NCBI RefSeq assembly: GCF_021283305.1
Contig: NZ_JAJSOK010000009.1
Coordinates: 1 to 64,000, forward strand
Reading direction: 5' to 3'
Source of the DNA: Pseudonocardia kujensis
Lineage (GTDB): Bacteria; Actinomycetota; Actinomycetes; Mycobacteriales; Pseudonocardiaceae
Length of the DNA: 64,000 nucleotides
How positions within the stretch are numbered: the stretch's first letter is position 1; the number at the start of each line of letters is the position of its first letter. The notes under the pieces were generated by a model. That model saw only the letters and a program-made list of their open reading frames with translations, did no database searches and had not been told where the DNA came from. The translations under genes were made by a program, and so were the position numbers. Shown here piece by piece: positions 8,072 to 17,067 of the stretch.

Positions 8072-9751
8072 TCATCGCGGACGGCCGCCCGGTCGGCGAC
8101 GGCGCAGCTCGCGACGCAGGAGCTTGCCCGTGACCGAACGCGGCAGCGCGTGGACGATCTCGATCTCGCGCGGGTACTTGTAGGCGGCCATCCGGCCACG
8201 GCAGTACTCGATGAGCTCCACCTCCGTCGCCGACGCCTCGGGGCGCAGCGCGACGTACGCACGGGTGGACTGGCCGCGGTAGTCGTCGGCGATGGCGACG
8301 ACCGCGGCCTCCTGTACCGCGGGGTGGGTGGCGAGCACCTGCTCGACCTCGTGGGGCCACACCTTGTAGCCGGCGGCGTTGATCAGGTCGGTGCTGCGGT
8401 CGACGACGTAGAACCAGCCGTCGGCGTCCATGAAGCCCACGTCGCCCGTCTTCAGCGCGCCGTCGACGAACGCCAGCGCGGTCTCGTCCGGCCGTCGCCA
8501 GTACCCGGGCGCGACCTGCGGACCGTCGGTGACGAGCTCGCCGATCCGGCCCGGCGGCAGGGTGGCTCCCCGGTCGTCGACGACCCGGACCATGGTGTCG
8601 AACACCGGGAGCCCGACGGACAGCACGCCGGTCTCGGGGTCGACCGGAGCGCGGGTGCCCGGCGGGACCATGTGCGTGGGCGAGGACGCCTCGGTCTGGC
8701 CGTAGACGTTGTGGATGTACCGGCCGAGGACGGTCTCGAGCCGGTCGGCGACCTCGGGGAGGATCGGCGAGCCCCCGGAGTAGGCCAGGCGCAAGGACGA
8801 CAGGTCCCCCGGCGCGAGCGCGGGCTCCTCCGCGAGGGCGATGTACGCCGTGATCGGGGCGACGGCGAACACGGGGCGACACTCGCGGATCGCGTCGAGC
8901 ACCACGGCCGGGTGGAAGCGGTGGGTCAGCACGAGGGGCGAGCGCAGCAGGAAGGCCACCAGGATCCCGGCGACGAGCCCCGTGACGTGGAAGACCGGCG
9001 CCATGGCGAGGACCGGCTCGCCCGGGCGGAGGCCCGTCCAGTCGCGGTAGGTCTGCGCGTTGAAGGCCAGGTTGCCGTGCGTCAGCATCGCCGCCTTCGG
9101 CTCCCCGGTGGTCCCCGACGTGGGGGCGAGCACGGCGACGTCGGACCGGGCGGGCGCGGCTGGCTGTGGTCCCGGCCCGGAGAAGGACCCGACGAGGGCG
9201 TACAGGTCGAGGGTGTCCGCCGGTCGACGGCGGGACATCCCCTCGAAGACCCGGGGGTCGCCGCGGTCCTGCTCGTCCGACGGGGACACGGTGACCACGG
9301 TGTGCACGCCGACGTCGCCCTGCTGCAGCACCCCGCGCGCCACGTCCTCGTACAGGTCGTCGAGGGCGAGGAGCGCCGCCGGGGCGAAGTCCCGCAGGGC
9401 GAGGTCGAGCTCGTCCCGCTTGCTCATCGGGCTGACCAGCGCGGCGATGCCGCGCGCCTTCCACGCCGCCAGGAGCCCGACCACGAAGGCCGGGTCGTTC
9501 TGCAGGTACAGCGCGAGCCGGTCCCCCGGGGCGAAGCCGCGCGAGACGAGGAGCGAGGCCAGGGCATCCGAAGCCCGGTCGAGCTCCGCCCAGCTCAGCG
9601 TCCTGCCGAAGTAGCAGACGGCCGGCGCGTCGGGTGCCGCCGCCACGGCGGCGGTGAACAGGGCCAGCGCCGACTCGAACTCCACCGTCACCGAGGCGGG
9701 CCGCCCCGCGGGGTAGTGCGCCAGCCAGGGCCGCCCGGCGTCCGTGATCAC
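8072..9751 (-). CDS. AMP-forming acyl-CoA synthetase, paralogue A
   Basis: A 559-residue ANL-superfamily ligase that adenylates a carboxylic acid and forms its CoA thioester. It has the P-loop motif TSGTTGEPKAAM, the adenine motif YGQTEASSP, the Asp motif TGDVGFMD and the C-terminal catalytic Lys in RSVTGKLLRRE. The start is a GTG at 9751. It is divergent from the XRE-TetR regulator with only 83 bp between them. It closely resembles the second synthetase at 11844-13496; both begin with the same PWLA-Y...ALxxF layout. The substrate is unknown; the island context suggests a catabolic acid. Confidence 0.88.
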   Translation of the reverse strand: MITDAGRPWLAHYPAGRPASVTVEFESALALFTAAVAAAPDAPAVCYFGRTLSWAELDRASDALASLLVSRGFAPGDRLALYLQNDPAFVVGLLAAWKARGIAALVSPMSKRDELDLALRDFAPAALLALDDLYEDVARGVLQQGDVGVHTVVTVSPSDEQDRGDPRVFEGMSRRRPADTLDLYALVGSFSGPGPQPAAPARSDVAVLAPTSGTTGEPKAAMLTHGNLAFNAQTYRDWTGLRPGEPVLAMAPVFHVTGLVAGILVAFLLRSPLVLTHRFHPAVVLDAIRECRPVFAVAPITAYIALAEEPALAPGDLSSLRLAYSGGSPILPEVADRLETVLGRYIHNVYGQTEASSPTHMVPPGTRAPVDPETGVLSVGLPVFDTMVRVVDDRGATLPPGRIGELVTDGPQVAPGYWRRPDETALAFVDGALKTGDVGFMDADGWFYVVDRSTDLINAAGYKVWPHEVEQVLATHPAVQEAAVVAIADDYRGQSTRAYVALRPEASATEVELIEYCRGRMAAYKYPREIEIVHALPRSVTGKLLRRELRRRRPGGRPR

Positions 9752-9825
9752 GGTCGTGCGCCGGTCGTCGTGAGTGCGAGCGGTGCCACGAGCGGGAGTC
9801 TACGGACCGCACCGATCCCCGTACT

Positions 9826-9846
9826 CTGTTCAGCATGCCCGAACAG
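9826..9846. promoter_or_regulatory. inverted repeat over the regulator start (autoregulatory operator candidate)
   Basis: CTGTTC (9826-9831) and GAACAG (9841-9846) flank a 9-base spacer containing the ATG of the XRE-TetR gene. A -10-like TACTCT (9822-9827) sits 7 bases before that ATG, so the transcript may be nearly leaderless and binding here would block it. The same GTTCAG/CTGAAC half-site recurs at 10699-10715 and 10804-10849. Autoregulation, and possibly control of the divergent synthetase, is inferred. Confidence 0.5.
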
Positions 9847-10713
9847 CCGGCCGGGGGCGTGGCCGTCCGCCTCGCCCGTCAGCAGGCCGGCCTCACCCTG
9901 CGCCAGCTCGCCGCGGACCTCGGCGTGAGCGTCGGGACCATGAGCGCCATCGAGAACGGCAAGGTCGGGCTGACGGTCGACCGGTTGCAGCAGATCGCCC
10001 GCCGCGTGGGGATGGCGGCCGGCGAGCTGCTCGAGCTCAAGGCGCCACCGGCGGTGTCGGCGGCGCCGGACCCACGGCCGGCGCCGTGGACGGGCTGGCG
10101 CGACTTCGGTCCCCTGGAGCTCGACCCGGTGCTCGGCTCCGCCGTCGAGGTGTTCAACGAGACCGGCTACCACGGGGCGACGATGCGCGTCATCGCCACG
10201 GGCGCGGACATCAGCATCGCCGGGATGTACCACCACTACCCGAGCAAGCAGCATCTGCTCGTCGCCCTCCTCGACCTCGCCCTGACGGACCTGCACCGGC
10301 GGGTCGACGCGGCCGTCCACGAGGCCGGCGACCCGGTGCAGCAGTTCACGAACACCGTCGAGGCCCTCGTGCTGTTCCACACCGAGCGGGCCGAGCTGGC
10401 CTACATCGTCCTCACCGAGATGCGCAGCGTCGAGGAACCCAACCGGAGCCGGCTCAGCGGCGTCCAGCGTCAGGTGCAGAAGGCCCTCGACGGCGCGGCG
10501 GCCCGGTTGGTCGACGCCGCCCGCTGCGGGCCCCGCGACCTCCCGACGACCACCCGCGCGATCACCACGATGTGCCTCACGCTCCCCTACTGGTTTCCCG
10601 GTGCGGGATCCCCGGAGCCACCCGCGCAGCTGGCACGCCGGTACGCCGAGCTGGCGCTGGACATGATGCGCTGCGCCGCGGAGCAGCCCGACTCCTCTGT
10701 TCAGCAGCCCTGA
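9835..10713 (+). CDS. fused XRE-TetR transcriptional regulator
   Basis: A 292-residue protein with two different DNA-binding domains. Residues 9-66 are a Cro/C1 (XRE) helix-turn-helix (LTLRQLAADLGVSVGTMSAI). After a Pro/Ala linker, residues about 97-143 are a TetR-type HTH ending MYHHYPSKQHLL. A TetR-like ligand and dimerisation domain follows to about 280. It probably represses the flanking cyclase and synthetase genes in response to an acyl or CoA-type ligand. Inverted repeats with GTTCAG/CTGAAC half-sites overlap its own start and the cyclase promoter. The two HTHs could read two half-sites; this is inference. Confidence 0.85.
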   Translation: MPEQPAGGVAVRLARQQAGLTLRQLAADLGVSVGTMSAIENGKVGLTVDRLQQIARRVGMAAGELLELKAPPAVSAAPDPRPAPWTGWRDFGPLELDPVLGSAVEVFNETGYHGATMRVIATGADISIAGMYHHYPSKQHLLVALLDLALTDLHRRVDAAVHEAGDPVQQFTNTVEALVLFHTERAELAYIVLTEMRSVEEPNRSRLSGVQRQVQKALDGAAARLVDAARCGPRDLPTTTRAITTMCLTLPYWFPGAGSPEPPAQLARRYAELALDMMRCAAEQPDSSVQQP

Positions 10714-10773
10714 ACCTCCCCCGTCGCGCCCCTCCCGCCCGTCGCCCCTCCCGCTCGTGATCGCTGCGGAGGC

Positions 10774-10849
10774 TTGACGCCGACCGGGCTCGTCAGCATC
10801 ATCCTGAACTCGAACCGAGCGAACGTTCTGACGCTCGGGCCTTGTTCAG
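10774..10849 (+). promoter_or_regulatory. promoter and operator region of the cyclase-synthetase operon
   Basis: A -35-like TTGACG (10774-10779), a 17-base spacer and a -10-like CATCAT (10797-10802) are followed by nested inverted repeats. CTGAAC (10804-10809) pairs with GTTCAG (10844-10849). Inside lie CCGAGCG (10815-10821) and CGCTCGG (10832-10838), with the palindrome GAACGTTC at 10821-10828. A repressor bound here would cover the transcription start. The half-site matches those at the regulator gene, so the XRE-TetR protein is the likely binder. Confidence 0.5.
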
Positions 10850-10866
10850 CTGTGGAGGAGACAACG

Positions 10867-11835
10867 ATGTCCGAAGTCCCTGCGATGCGCGAGCTCCTCG
10901 GCGACGACGCCCCCACGAACTGGGGCAGGTGGGGGCCCGACGACGAGCTGGGCTGCCTGAACTACCTCGACGCCGGCGAGGTCCTGCGCGGCGTGCAACA
11001 CGTCCGGTCCGGCCAGGTCTTCACCCTGCAGATCCACATGGGCCGCACCGAGAGCCCCGGCGACCCCATCTGGCCCGGCCGCCAGGGCATGACCCGGCAG
11101 AACGAGCTCGACGAGGGCACCTGGGACGGCGAGAACGCCCCCGCCTTCCCCGGCGGCCTGCACTACGCCGACGACACCGCGCACCTCTTCCTGCAGGGCT
11201 CCACCCAGTACGACGCCCTCGGACACGTCTGGTACGACGGCCAGCTCTGGAACGGCTACGACGCCCGCACCACCATCGACGCCATGGACAAGGCCTCGGT
11301 GCTGCCCATCGCCGAGAAGGGCGTCGTCGGCCGCGGGGTGCTCATCGACATGGCCCGCCACCGCGGCAAGCCCTGGCTCGACAAGGGCGAGACCTTCGAC
11401 CACACCGACCTCGAGGCCGCCGCGAAGAACCAGGGTGTCGAGATCGAGAAGCACGACATCCTCGTCATCCGCACCGGCTGGATGAAGTACTGGTACGAGC
11501 TCAACGACCCCGAGAGCTTCTACGACGGCTTCGTCGAGCCCGGCCTGACCTACTCCCGCGAGCTCGTCGAGTGGTTCCAGGAGCGCGAGATCCCCAACCT
11601 GGTCACCGACACCATCGCCAACGAGGTCACCGCCGACCCGAACTCCGGGGTCGCGCTGCCCCTGCACTGTGCGCTGATGCGCAACCTCGGCGTCACCCTC
11701 ACCGAGATCGCCTGGCTCGACGACCTCGCCGACGCCTGCGCCGCCGACAACCGCTGGTCCTTCCTCTACGCCGCCGCCCCGCTCAAGGTCGTCCACGGCA
11801 CCGGAGCCCCCGTCAACCCCATCGCCATCCGCTAG
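10867..11835 (+). CDS. cyclase family protein (kynurenine formamidase-like hydrolase)
   Basis: A 322-residue member of the cyclase family (PF04199), metal-dependent hydrolases that include kynurenine formamidase. The classic HxGTHxDxPxH metal motif is replaced by LQGSTQYDALGHVWYDG (about residues 109-125), a variant seen in a separate subgroup. A downstream HDILVIRTGW and LPLHCALMRNLGV are also family-like. ATG 10867 has a strong GGAGGAG site. The stop is 8 bases before the second acyl-CoA synthetase, so the two form an operon. It may open a ring or cleave an amide or ester to yield the acid the synthetase activates; this is inference. Confidence 0.82.
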   Translation: MSEVPAMRELLGDDAPTNWGRWGPDDELGCLNYLDAGEVLRGVQHVRSGQVFTLQIHMGRTESPGDPIWPGRQGMTRQNELDEGTWDGENAPAFPGGLHYADDTAHLFLQGSTQYDALGHVWYDGQLWNGYDARTTIDAMDKASVLPIAEKGVVGRGVLIDMARHRGKPWLDKGETFDHTDLEAAAKNQGVEIEKHDILVIRTGWMKYWYELNDPESFYDGFVEPGLTYSRELVEWFQEREIPNLVTDTIANEVTADPNSGVALPLHCALMRNLGVTLTEIAWLDDLADACAADNRWSFLYAAAPLKVVHGTGAPVNPIAIR

Positions 11836-11843
11836 GAGACCCG

Positions 11844-13496
11844 GTGTCCGTCTACGACGACAAGCCCTGGCTCGCCCGCTACGACCAGGGCCAGCCCCAC
11901 TCGATCACGCCGGAGTACGCCTCCGCGCTCGACATGTTCCGGGACACCGTTGCGCGGTCCGGGTCGGCGGACGCGATCCGCTACTTCGACCGCCACATCG
12001 GCTTCGCCGAGCTCGATGAGCTGACCGACGCGTTCGCGGCGGGCATCACGGCCGAGGGCTTCCGGCCGGGTGAGCGGGTCGCGATCTTCGCGCAGAACGT
12101 GCCGCAGTTCGTGATCGCCCAGGTCGGCGCCTGGAAGGCCGGCGGGATCGCCGTGTCGATCAACCCGATGAACAAGGAGCGGGAGCTCGAGGAGCTGCTG
12201 ACCGACTCGGGCGCCACCGTGCTGGTCGCGCTGCAGTCGCTGCACCGCGACGTGGCCTCGAAGGTCCTCGACGGGTCGTCGGTGCGCATCGTGATCACCA
12301 CCTCCGAGCTGGACTTCCAGAGCCGCGACGAGCCCGCGGTGTTCGCGGGGGTCGAGCGGATCGCCTGCCCGGGCACGCTGGACCTCGTCGCACTGCTCGA
12401 CGCCCACCGCGGGACCGCTCCGCCGCAGGTCACGCTCGGCCCCGACGACGTCGCCTTCCTGACCTACACCTCGGGGACCACGGGGCCACCCAAGGGCGCC
12501 ATGACCACGCACCGCAACGTCGTCTTCAACGCCCGGACCTACCGCGACTGGATCGGGATCGGGCCGGACGACGTCGTGCTGGGCATCGCCCCGCTGTTCC
12601 ACATCACCGGGCTCGTCGGGCACATCGCCGTGTCGCTCCTCGCGGGCGCGCCGCTGGTGCTGATGTACCGGCTCGACCCGGCGCTCACCCTCGACATCGC
12701 CGAGGCCGAGGGGGCGACCTTCACCGTCGGCTCGATCACCGTGTTCATCGCCCTGATGAACGCCCCGAACGCCGACAAGTCGAAGCTGACGTCGTTGACC
12801 AAGGTGTACTCCGGCGGGGCGCCCATCCCGCCGAGCACCGTCGACGCCTTCCGGGACGCCTTCGGCCACTACATCCACAACATCTACGGCCTGACCGAGA
12901 CGACCTCCCCGTCCCACGGCGTGCCCTTCCACGCCGAGGCGCCGGTCGACCCCGACTCCGGCGCCCTGTCGGTCGGCGTGCCCGTGTACGACACGGTCGT
13001 GCGCATCGTCGACGAGGAGGGCAACGACCTGCCCGTCGGCGAGATCGGCGAGCTGGTCACGGCCGGGCCCCAGGTGGTCGCGGGGTACTGGAACAAGCCC
13101 GAGGAGACGGCGAAGGCGCTGCCCGGCGGCGTCCTGCACACCGGCGACGTCGGCTACATGGACGCCCAGGGCTGGTTCTACATCATCGACCGCAAGAAGG
13201 ACCAGATCAACGCCGGCGGGTACAAGATCTGGCCCCGCGAGGTCGAGGACGTCCTCTACGAGCACCCGGCGGTCCGCGAGGCCGCGGTCGTCGGGGTCCC
13301 GGACGAGTACCGCGGCGAGACGGTGAAGGCCTTCGTCTCGCTCAAGGGTGGGGCCGCGGCCACCCCCGAGGAGATCATCGCCTTCACCAGGGAGCGGATG
13401 GCGGCCTACAAGTATCCCCGCCAGGTCGAGATCCTCGACGAGATCCCGAAGACGGTCAGCGGCAAGGTGCTGCGACGGGAGCTGCGCAGCCGCTAG
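11844..13496 (+). CDS. AMP-forming acyl-CoA synthetase, paralogue B
   Basis: A 550-residue acyl-CoA synthetase with all ANL motifs: TSGTTGPPKGAM, YGLTETTSPSHG, TGDVGYMDAQGW, the hinge DRKKDQINAGG and catalytic Lys in KTVSGKVLRRE. It starts at GTG 11844, 8 bases after the cyclase stop, with AGGAG overlapping that stop. It is collinear along its whole length with paralogue A (8072-9751), suggesting duplication around the regulator. It is probably the second enzyme of a short catabolic route with the cyclase. A strong hairpin at 13539-13577 ends the operon. Confidence 0.88.
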   Translation: MSVYDDKPWLARYDQGQPHSITPEYASALDMFRDTVARSGSADAIRYFDRHIGFAELDELTDAFAAGITAEGFRPGERVAIFAQNVPQFVIAQVGAWKAGGIAVSINPMNKERELEELLTDSGATVLVALQSLHRDVASKVLDGSSVRIVITTSELDFQSRDEPAVFAGVERIACPGTLDLVALLDAHRGTAPPQVTLGPDDVAFLTYTSGTTGPPKGAMTTHRNVVFNARTYRDWIGIGPDDVVLGIAPLFHITGLVGHIAVSLLAGAPLVLMYRLDPALTLDIAEAEGATFTVGSITVFIALMNAPNADKSKLTSLTKVYSGGAPIPPSTVDAFRDAFGHYIHNIYGLTETTSPSHGVPFHAEAPVDPDSGALSVGVPVYDTVVRIVDEEGNDLPVGEIGELVTAGPQVVAGYWNKPEETAKALPGGVLHTGDVGYMDAQGWFYIIDRKKDQINAGGYKIWPREVEDVLYEHPAVREAAVVGVPDEYRGETVKAFVSLKGGAAATPEEIIAFTRERMAAYKYPRQVEILDEIPKTVSGKVLRRELRSR

Positions 13497-13538
13497 GTGT
13501 CGCCGCCGCAGAGGTCGTCGACGACCTGACCGGTCCGA

Positions 13539-13577
13539 GTCCGCAGGGCGGGCGCGCACGGTGCCCGCCCTGCGGAC
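13539..13577 (+). terminator. hairpin terminator after the acyl-CoA synthetase
   Basis: A perfect 15-bp stem, GTCCGCAGGGCGGGC (13539-13553) and its complement (13563-13577), with a 9-base loop. It starts 42 bases after the synthetase stop. The following bases (CTTCACC) hold only a short T stretch, as is common in GC-rich genomes. Confidence 0.65.
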
Positions 13578-13725
13578 CTTCACCGCTCCCCGCGGGAAGC
13601 AGGCGGCGTCGCCGACGACTAGAACCGTGCGAACGGGGTACGCGGGCCCTTCGGTCACACCCCGCCGCTCCGGGCCCGGCCGACGGCGTCGCCGGAACGG
13701 AACGGCACGACCCCGGAGCGCACGG

Positions 13726-15453
13726 ATGAGGACAGGATCAGCCCGCGGCCGCGCCGGGCACGTGCACGAGGCCGGCTTCTACTCCTCGGACGCCGACTTC
13801 CTGGCGATGATCGTGCCGTTCGTGACCGGCGGACTGGACGCCGGCGAACCGGTCGTCCTCGGCTACGACGAGCGCAAGTGCGACCTGCTGCGGGCGGCGC
13901 TGCCCCGGACCGACGCGGTCGACTTCGTCGTCGACGGGCGGCTGTACGCGACGCCCGCGGGCGCGATCGAGGCCTACCGACAGCAGTTCGAGCGCCACCT
14001 GGCGGCCGGCGCCGAGCAGATCCGCATCGCCGGCGACGTCCCGCACGAGGGCAACGGCGGCCGCTTCGCCGGGTGGGACCGGTACGAGTCCGCCGTCAAC
14101 GTCGTCTGGCAGGACTACCCCGTGTACAGCCGCTGCCTGTACGACGCCACCACCGTGTCCCGGCCCGTCCGCGACGTCGTCGAACGCACCCATCGTCGCC
14201 TCCTGACGCCCGAGGGCGGCCGCGCGAGCCCCCGCTACCAGGAGGTCGCCGAGTTCGAGCGCCTGCCAGTCGCGGTCGACCCGCTGGAACGGGCGGGTCC
14301 GGACCTCGTGCTGGTCGACCCGTCGCTGGGGGAGACGCGGCGCCGGGTGGCGGAGGCCGCGCGTGAGCGGGTCGACCCCGCCACCGCCACCGAGTTGCTC
14401 TTCGCGGTCTCGGAGGCCGTCACCAATGCCCGGCTGCACGGACGGCCGCCCCTCACCGTGACCGGCTGGACGGACGCGGCCCGGATCCTCGTGCGGGTGC
14501 ACGACGCCGGCCCCGGACCGCCCGACCCCCTCACCGGCCTGGTCCCCGCTCCCCGCGGTTCCACCGGCGCCGGCCTCGGACTCTGGCTCAGCCACCAGCT
14601 CACGAACATCGACATCGCCCTCCTCACGGGAGCCGACGGCTTCGTCGTCCGGCTGCGCGGTGGGCGCTCCCCCGCCTCCGCGGGAAGCGCCGCCGGCGCG
14701 GCCCGGGCCCGTGCCGAGACCGCCCGACGCAGGGCCGACGACGCCCGGGCCCGCGCCGAACGGTGCCGGCGACGCGCCGACGCCGCCCGCACGCACGTCG
14801 TGCGACGTCGGCGGCGTCTGCTCGAGACCGAGACCCGCCTCGCCGCCCTGGTCGCCGGACGCGCGCTCGACCCGTTGCACGGCACCGCACTCGGCATCGC
14901 CGTCCACAAGGCGGTCGCCGGTGCCGTGCTCACCCGCTCCGGCCGGGTCCTGCCGTTCGGTGAGCTGCCCGGCCACCAGCTCCTCGACGCCCACTCGGCC
15001 GTGCCGGCCGCCGCGGTCCGCCACCTCGACGGGGGCGGTGACCGAACCCGGTTCCTCGCCCCCGACCCCGCCGGCGGCTTGCTCCGGGTCACCGCGCTGC
15101 GCTGCCCCCCGGGCACCGGCCGGGGGGCACTCCTGCTGCTCTCGCCACCGCCGGACCTGCACCGGCTCACCCCGCTCGACCTGAGCGTCCTCGGGCTGCT
15201 GATCGACGGCTGGTCGGACGCCGGGATCGCCACCCGGCTGCACCTGCCCGAGGACACCGTCACCGGCCGCGTCGAGCACATCACCGCCGCACTCGACGCC
15301 CCCGACCGCGCGCTCGCCCTCGGCCGGGCCGCCCGCCGGGGTCTCTACATCCCCCGCTCGCTGCAGCCGAGGCCCGAGCCGGGCTCCCGACCGTCGCCCG
15401 GGCCCCCGGAGCCGCCGGAACCGCCGGAGCCACCGAGGGGTGCCACGGGGTGA
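13726..15453 (+). CDS. MEDS sensor / HATPase / LuxR-like HTH fusion protein
   Basis: A 575-residue signalling protein. Residues about 10-165 match the MEDS domain of DcmR-type sensors (HEAGFYSSDADFLAMIVPFV). Residues about 195-305 are a GHKL ATPase of the anti-sigma type, with an N-box (SEAVTNARLHG, near 228-238) and a G-box (GAGLGLWLSHQL). Residues about 318-375 are an Arg/Ala-rich coiled coil. The last part has a LuxR-like HTH (LSVLGLLIDGWSDAGIATRL, near 485-510) and a Pro-rich tail. It could bind anti-anti-sigma proteins such as the STAS protein at 18022-18414. No phospho-acceptor His domain is evident. ATG 13726 has a GGAG site upstream. Confidence 0.75.
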   Translation: MRTGSARGRAGHVHEAGFYSSDADFLAMIVPFVTGGLDAGEPVVLGYDERKCDLLRAALPRTDAVDFVVDGRLYATPAGAIEAYRQQFERHLAAGAEQIRIAGDVPHEGNGGRFAGWDRYESAVNVVWQDYPVYSRCLYDATTVSRPVRDVVERTHRRLLTPEGGRASPRYQEVAEFERLPVAVDPLERAGPDLVLVDPSLGETRRRVAEAARERVDPATATELLFAVSEAVTNARLHGRPPLTVTGWTDAARILVRVHDAGPGPPDPLTGLVPAPRGSTGAGLGLWLSHQLTNIDIALLTGADGFVVRLRGGRSPASAGSAAGAARARAETARRRADDARARAERCRRRADAARTHVVRRRRRLLETETRLAALVAGRALDPLHGTALGIAVHKAVAGAVLTRSGRVLPFGELPGHQLLDAHSAVPAAAVRHLDGGGDRTRFLAPDPAGGLLRVTALRCPPGTGRGALLLLSPPPDLHRLTPLDLSVLGLLIDGWSDAGIATRLHLPEDTVTGRVEHITAALDAPDRALALGRAARRGLYIPRSLQPRPEPGSRPSPGPPEPPEPPEPPRGATG

Positions 15454-15664
15454 GGCGACGACCGTCGACCTCGCTCATGGTCAGGCGGACGGCCGAGGCC
15501 CGGGTCACGTCGTGCTTCGGCGGCACACCCGGGTGGCGGGCGGCACGTCCCCCGATCGCCCGGGCCCGGCGTCGTCGGTGAGCCCGGCCGGTCGGTCGAT
15601 CCCGGCAGCGCCCGCACCGGCCGACGCTGAGGGTCACCCACCGCACCGACCGGAAGAGAGGCCC

Positions 15665-16990
15665 ATGTCGACCGCCGTCCTCGCCCCGCCGACACCGGCG
15701 GCACGGCCCGGCCGCACCGCGACCCGCCGGATCAACCTCGCCAGCATGGCCGGCACCACGATCGAGTTCTACGACTACTTCATCTACGGCACCGCCGCCG
15801 CGCTCGTCTTCCCCAAGGTCTTCTTCCCGCACACGGACGGCGCGGTCGGCGCGATCGCGGCGTTCGGCACCTTCGCCCTGGTGTACGTGTTCCGGCCGGT
15901 CGGGTCGATCCTCTTCGGCCACGTCGGCGACCGGCTCGGCCGCAAGCGCACCCTGATCGTCACGCTGGTGACGATGGGCCTGTGCACCGTCGCCGTCGGC
16001 CTGATGCCCGGTGCCGCGACGATCGGCGTCGCCGCCCCGATCCTCCTGGTCGTCCTGCGCGCCGCGCAGGGCCTGGCCGTGGGCGGGGAATGGGCCGGGG
16101 CCGCCCTGTTCGCGACCGAGAACGCCCCGGACGGGCAGCGCGGCCGCTTCGCCCTCTACCCGCAGGTCGGCGCGACCGTCGCGTTCGCGCTCGCCGCCGT
16201 CACCTTCCTCGCCGTCGATCTCGGGACGGGCGAGACGAGCGCGGCCTTCCTGTCCTGGGGCTGGCGCGTGCCGTTCCTGCTCAGCGCGCTGCTGATCGGC
16301 GTCGGGCTCTACGTGCGCCTGCACACCGAGGAGACGCCCGTCTTCACCGAGGCCACACGCACCGCCTCCCGCCGCGGCGTGCCGTTCCTGGAGGTGTGGC
16401 GGCACCGGCCCAGGACCATGCTGCTCGCGACCGGCCTGGCGACCGGCGTGTTCGCCTGCATGTCCATCGCCACGGCCTACCTGACCGGCTACGCGACCGG
16501 CAGCCTGGGCATGAGCAAGGCGGAGATCCTCGTGATCGACCTCGTCGGCGCGCTGGTGTCGGTGGCGACCACCGCCTCCGCCGCCGTCCTGTCCGACCGG
16601 CTCGGGCGACGCCGGGTCGTGCTCGCGGGCTGCCTCGGCCTGGCCGTGTGGTCGCTGGTGCTCTTCCCGCTGCTCGACACCCGCTCGCCCGTCGCGATCG
16701 CCACCGGGATCGTCGTCCTGCTCGCCCTCGTCGGACCGGCCTACGGCCCGCTCGGCGCCTACGTGCCGGAGATGTTCCCGACCCGGTACCGCTACACGGG
16801 AGCCGGGATGAGCTACAACCTCGGCGGGGTCGCCGGCGGCGCCCTCATCCTCCTGGTCGCCGCCCCGCTGACCGCCTCGGCCTGGGGCCCGACCGCCCTC
16901 GGCGTGTGCATGGCGGGGCTGCTGGCGATCGCCCTCGGCTGCCTGCGCCGCCTGCCGGAGACACACGAGCGGTCGCTGACCGCGGTCTGA
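15665..16990 (+). CDS. MFS transporter, metabolite:H+ symporter (MHS) family
   Basis: A 441-residue membrane protein with about 12 hydrophobic helices. The opening (MAGTTIEFYDYFIYGTAAAL) and the loop 2-3 signature (GHVGDRLGRKR) are typical of the MHS family, which includes ProP, ShiA and KgtP and moves organic acids or osmolytes with protons. A second cytoplasmic repeat (SDRLGRRR) follows TM8. ATG 15665 has GGAAGAGAG upstream. It stands alone; no neighbour gives away its substrate, though the acyl-CoA island to its left is compatible with uptake of an organic acid. Confidence 0.86.
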   Translation: MSTAVLAPPTPAARPGRTATRRINLASMAGTTIEFYDYFIYGTAAALVFPKVFFPHTDGAVGAIAAFGTFALVYVFRPVGSILFGHVGDRLGRKRTLIVTLVTMGLCTVAVGLMPGAATIGVAAPILLVVLRAAQGLAVGGEWAGAALFATENAPDGQRGRFALYPQVGATVAFALAAVTFLAVDLGTGETSAAFLSWGWRVPFLLSALLIGVGLYVRLHTEETPVFTEATRTASRRGVPFLEVWRHRPRTMLLATGLATGVFACMSIATAYLTGYATGSLGMSKAEILVIDLVGALVSVATTASAAVLSDRLGRRRVVLAGCLGLAVWSLVLFPLLDTRSPVAIATGIVVLLALVGPAYGPLGAYVPEMFPTRYRYTGAGMSYNLGGVAGGALILLVAAPLTASAWGPTALGVCMAGLLAIALGCLRRLPETHERSLTAV

Positions 16991-17067
16991 GGTCCCCCCG
17001 GGCACGATCGTGACGAGGCGGGGCAGGTGAGCCGGGTGGACCGGCGTCGGCTCGGGTACACACCGGA

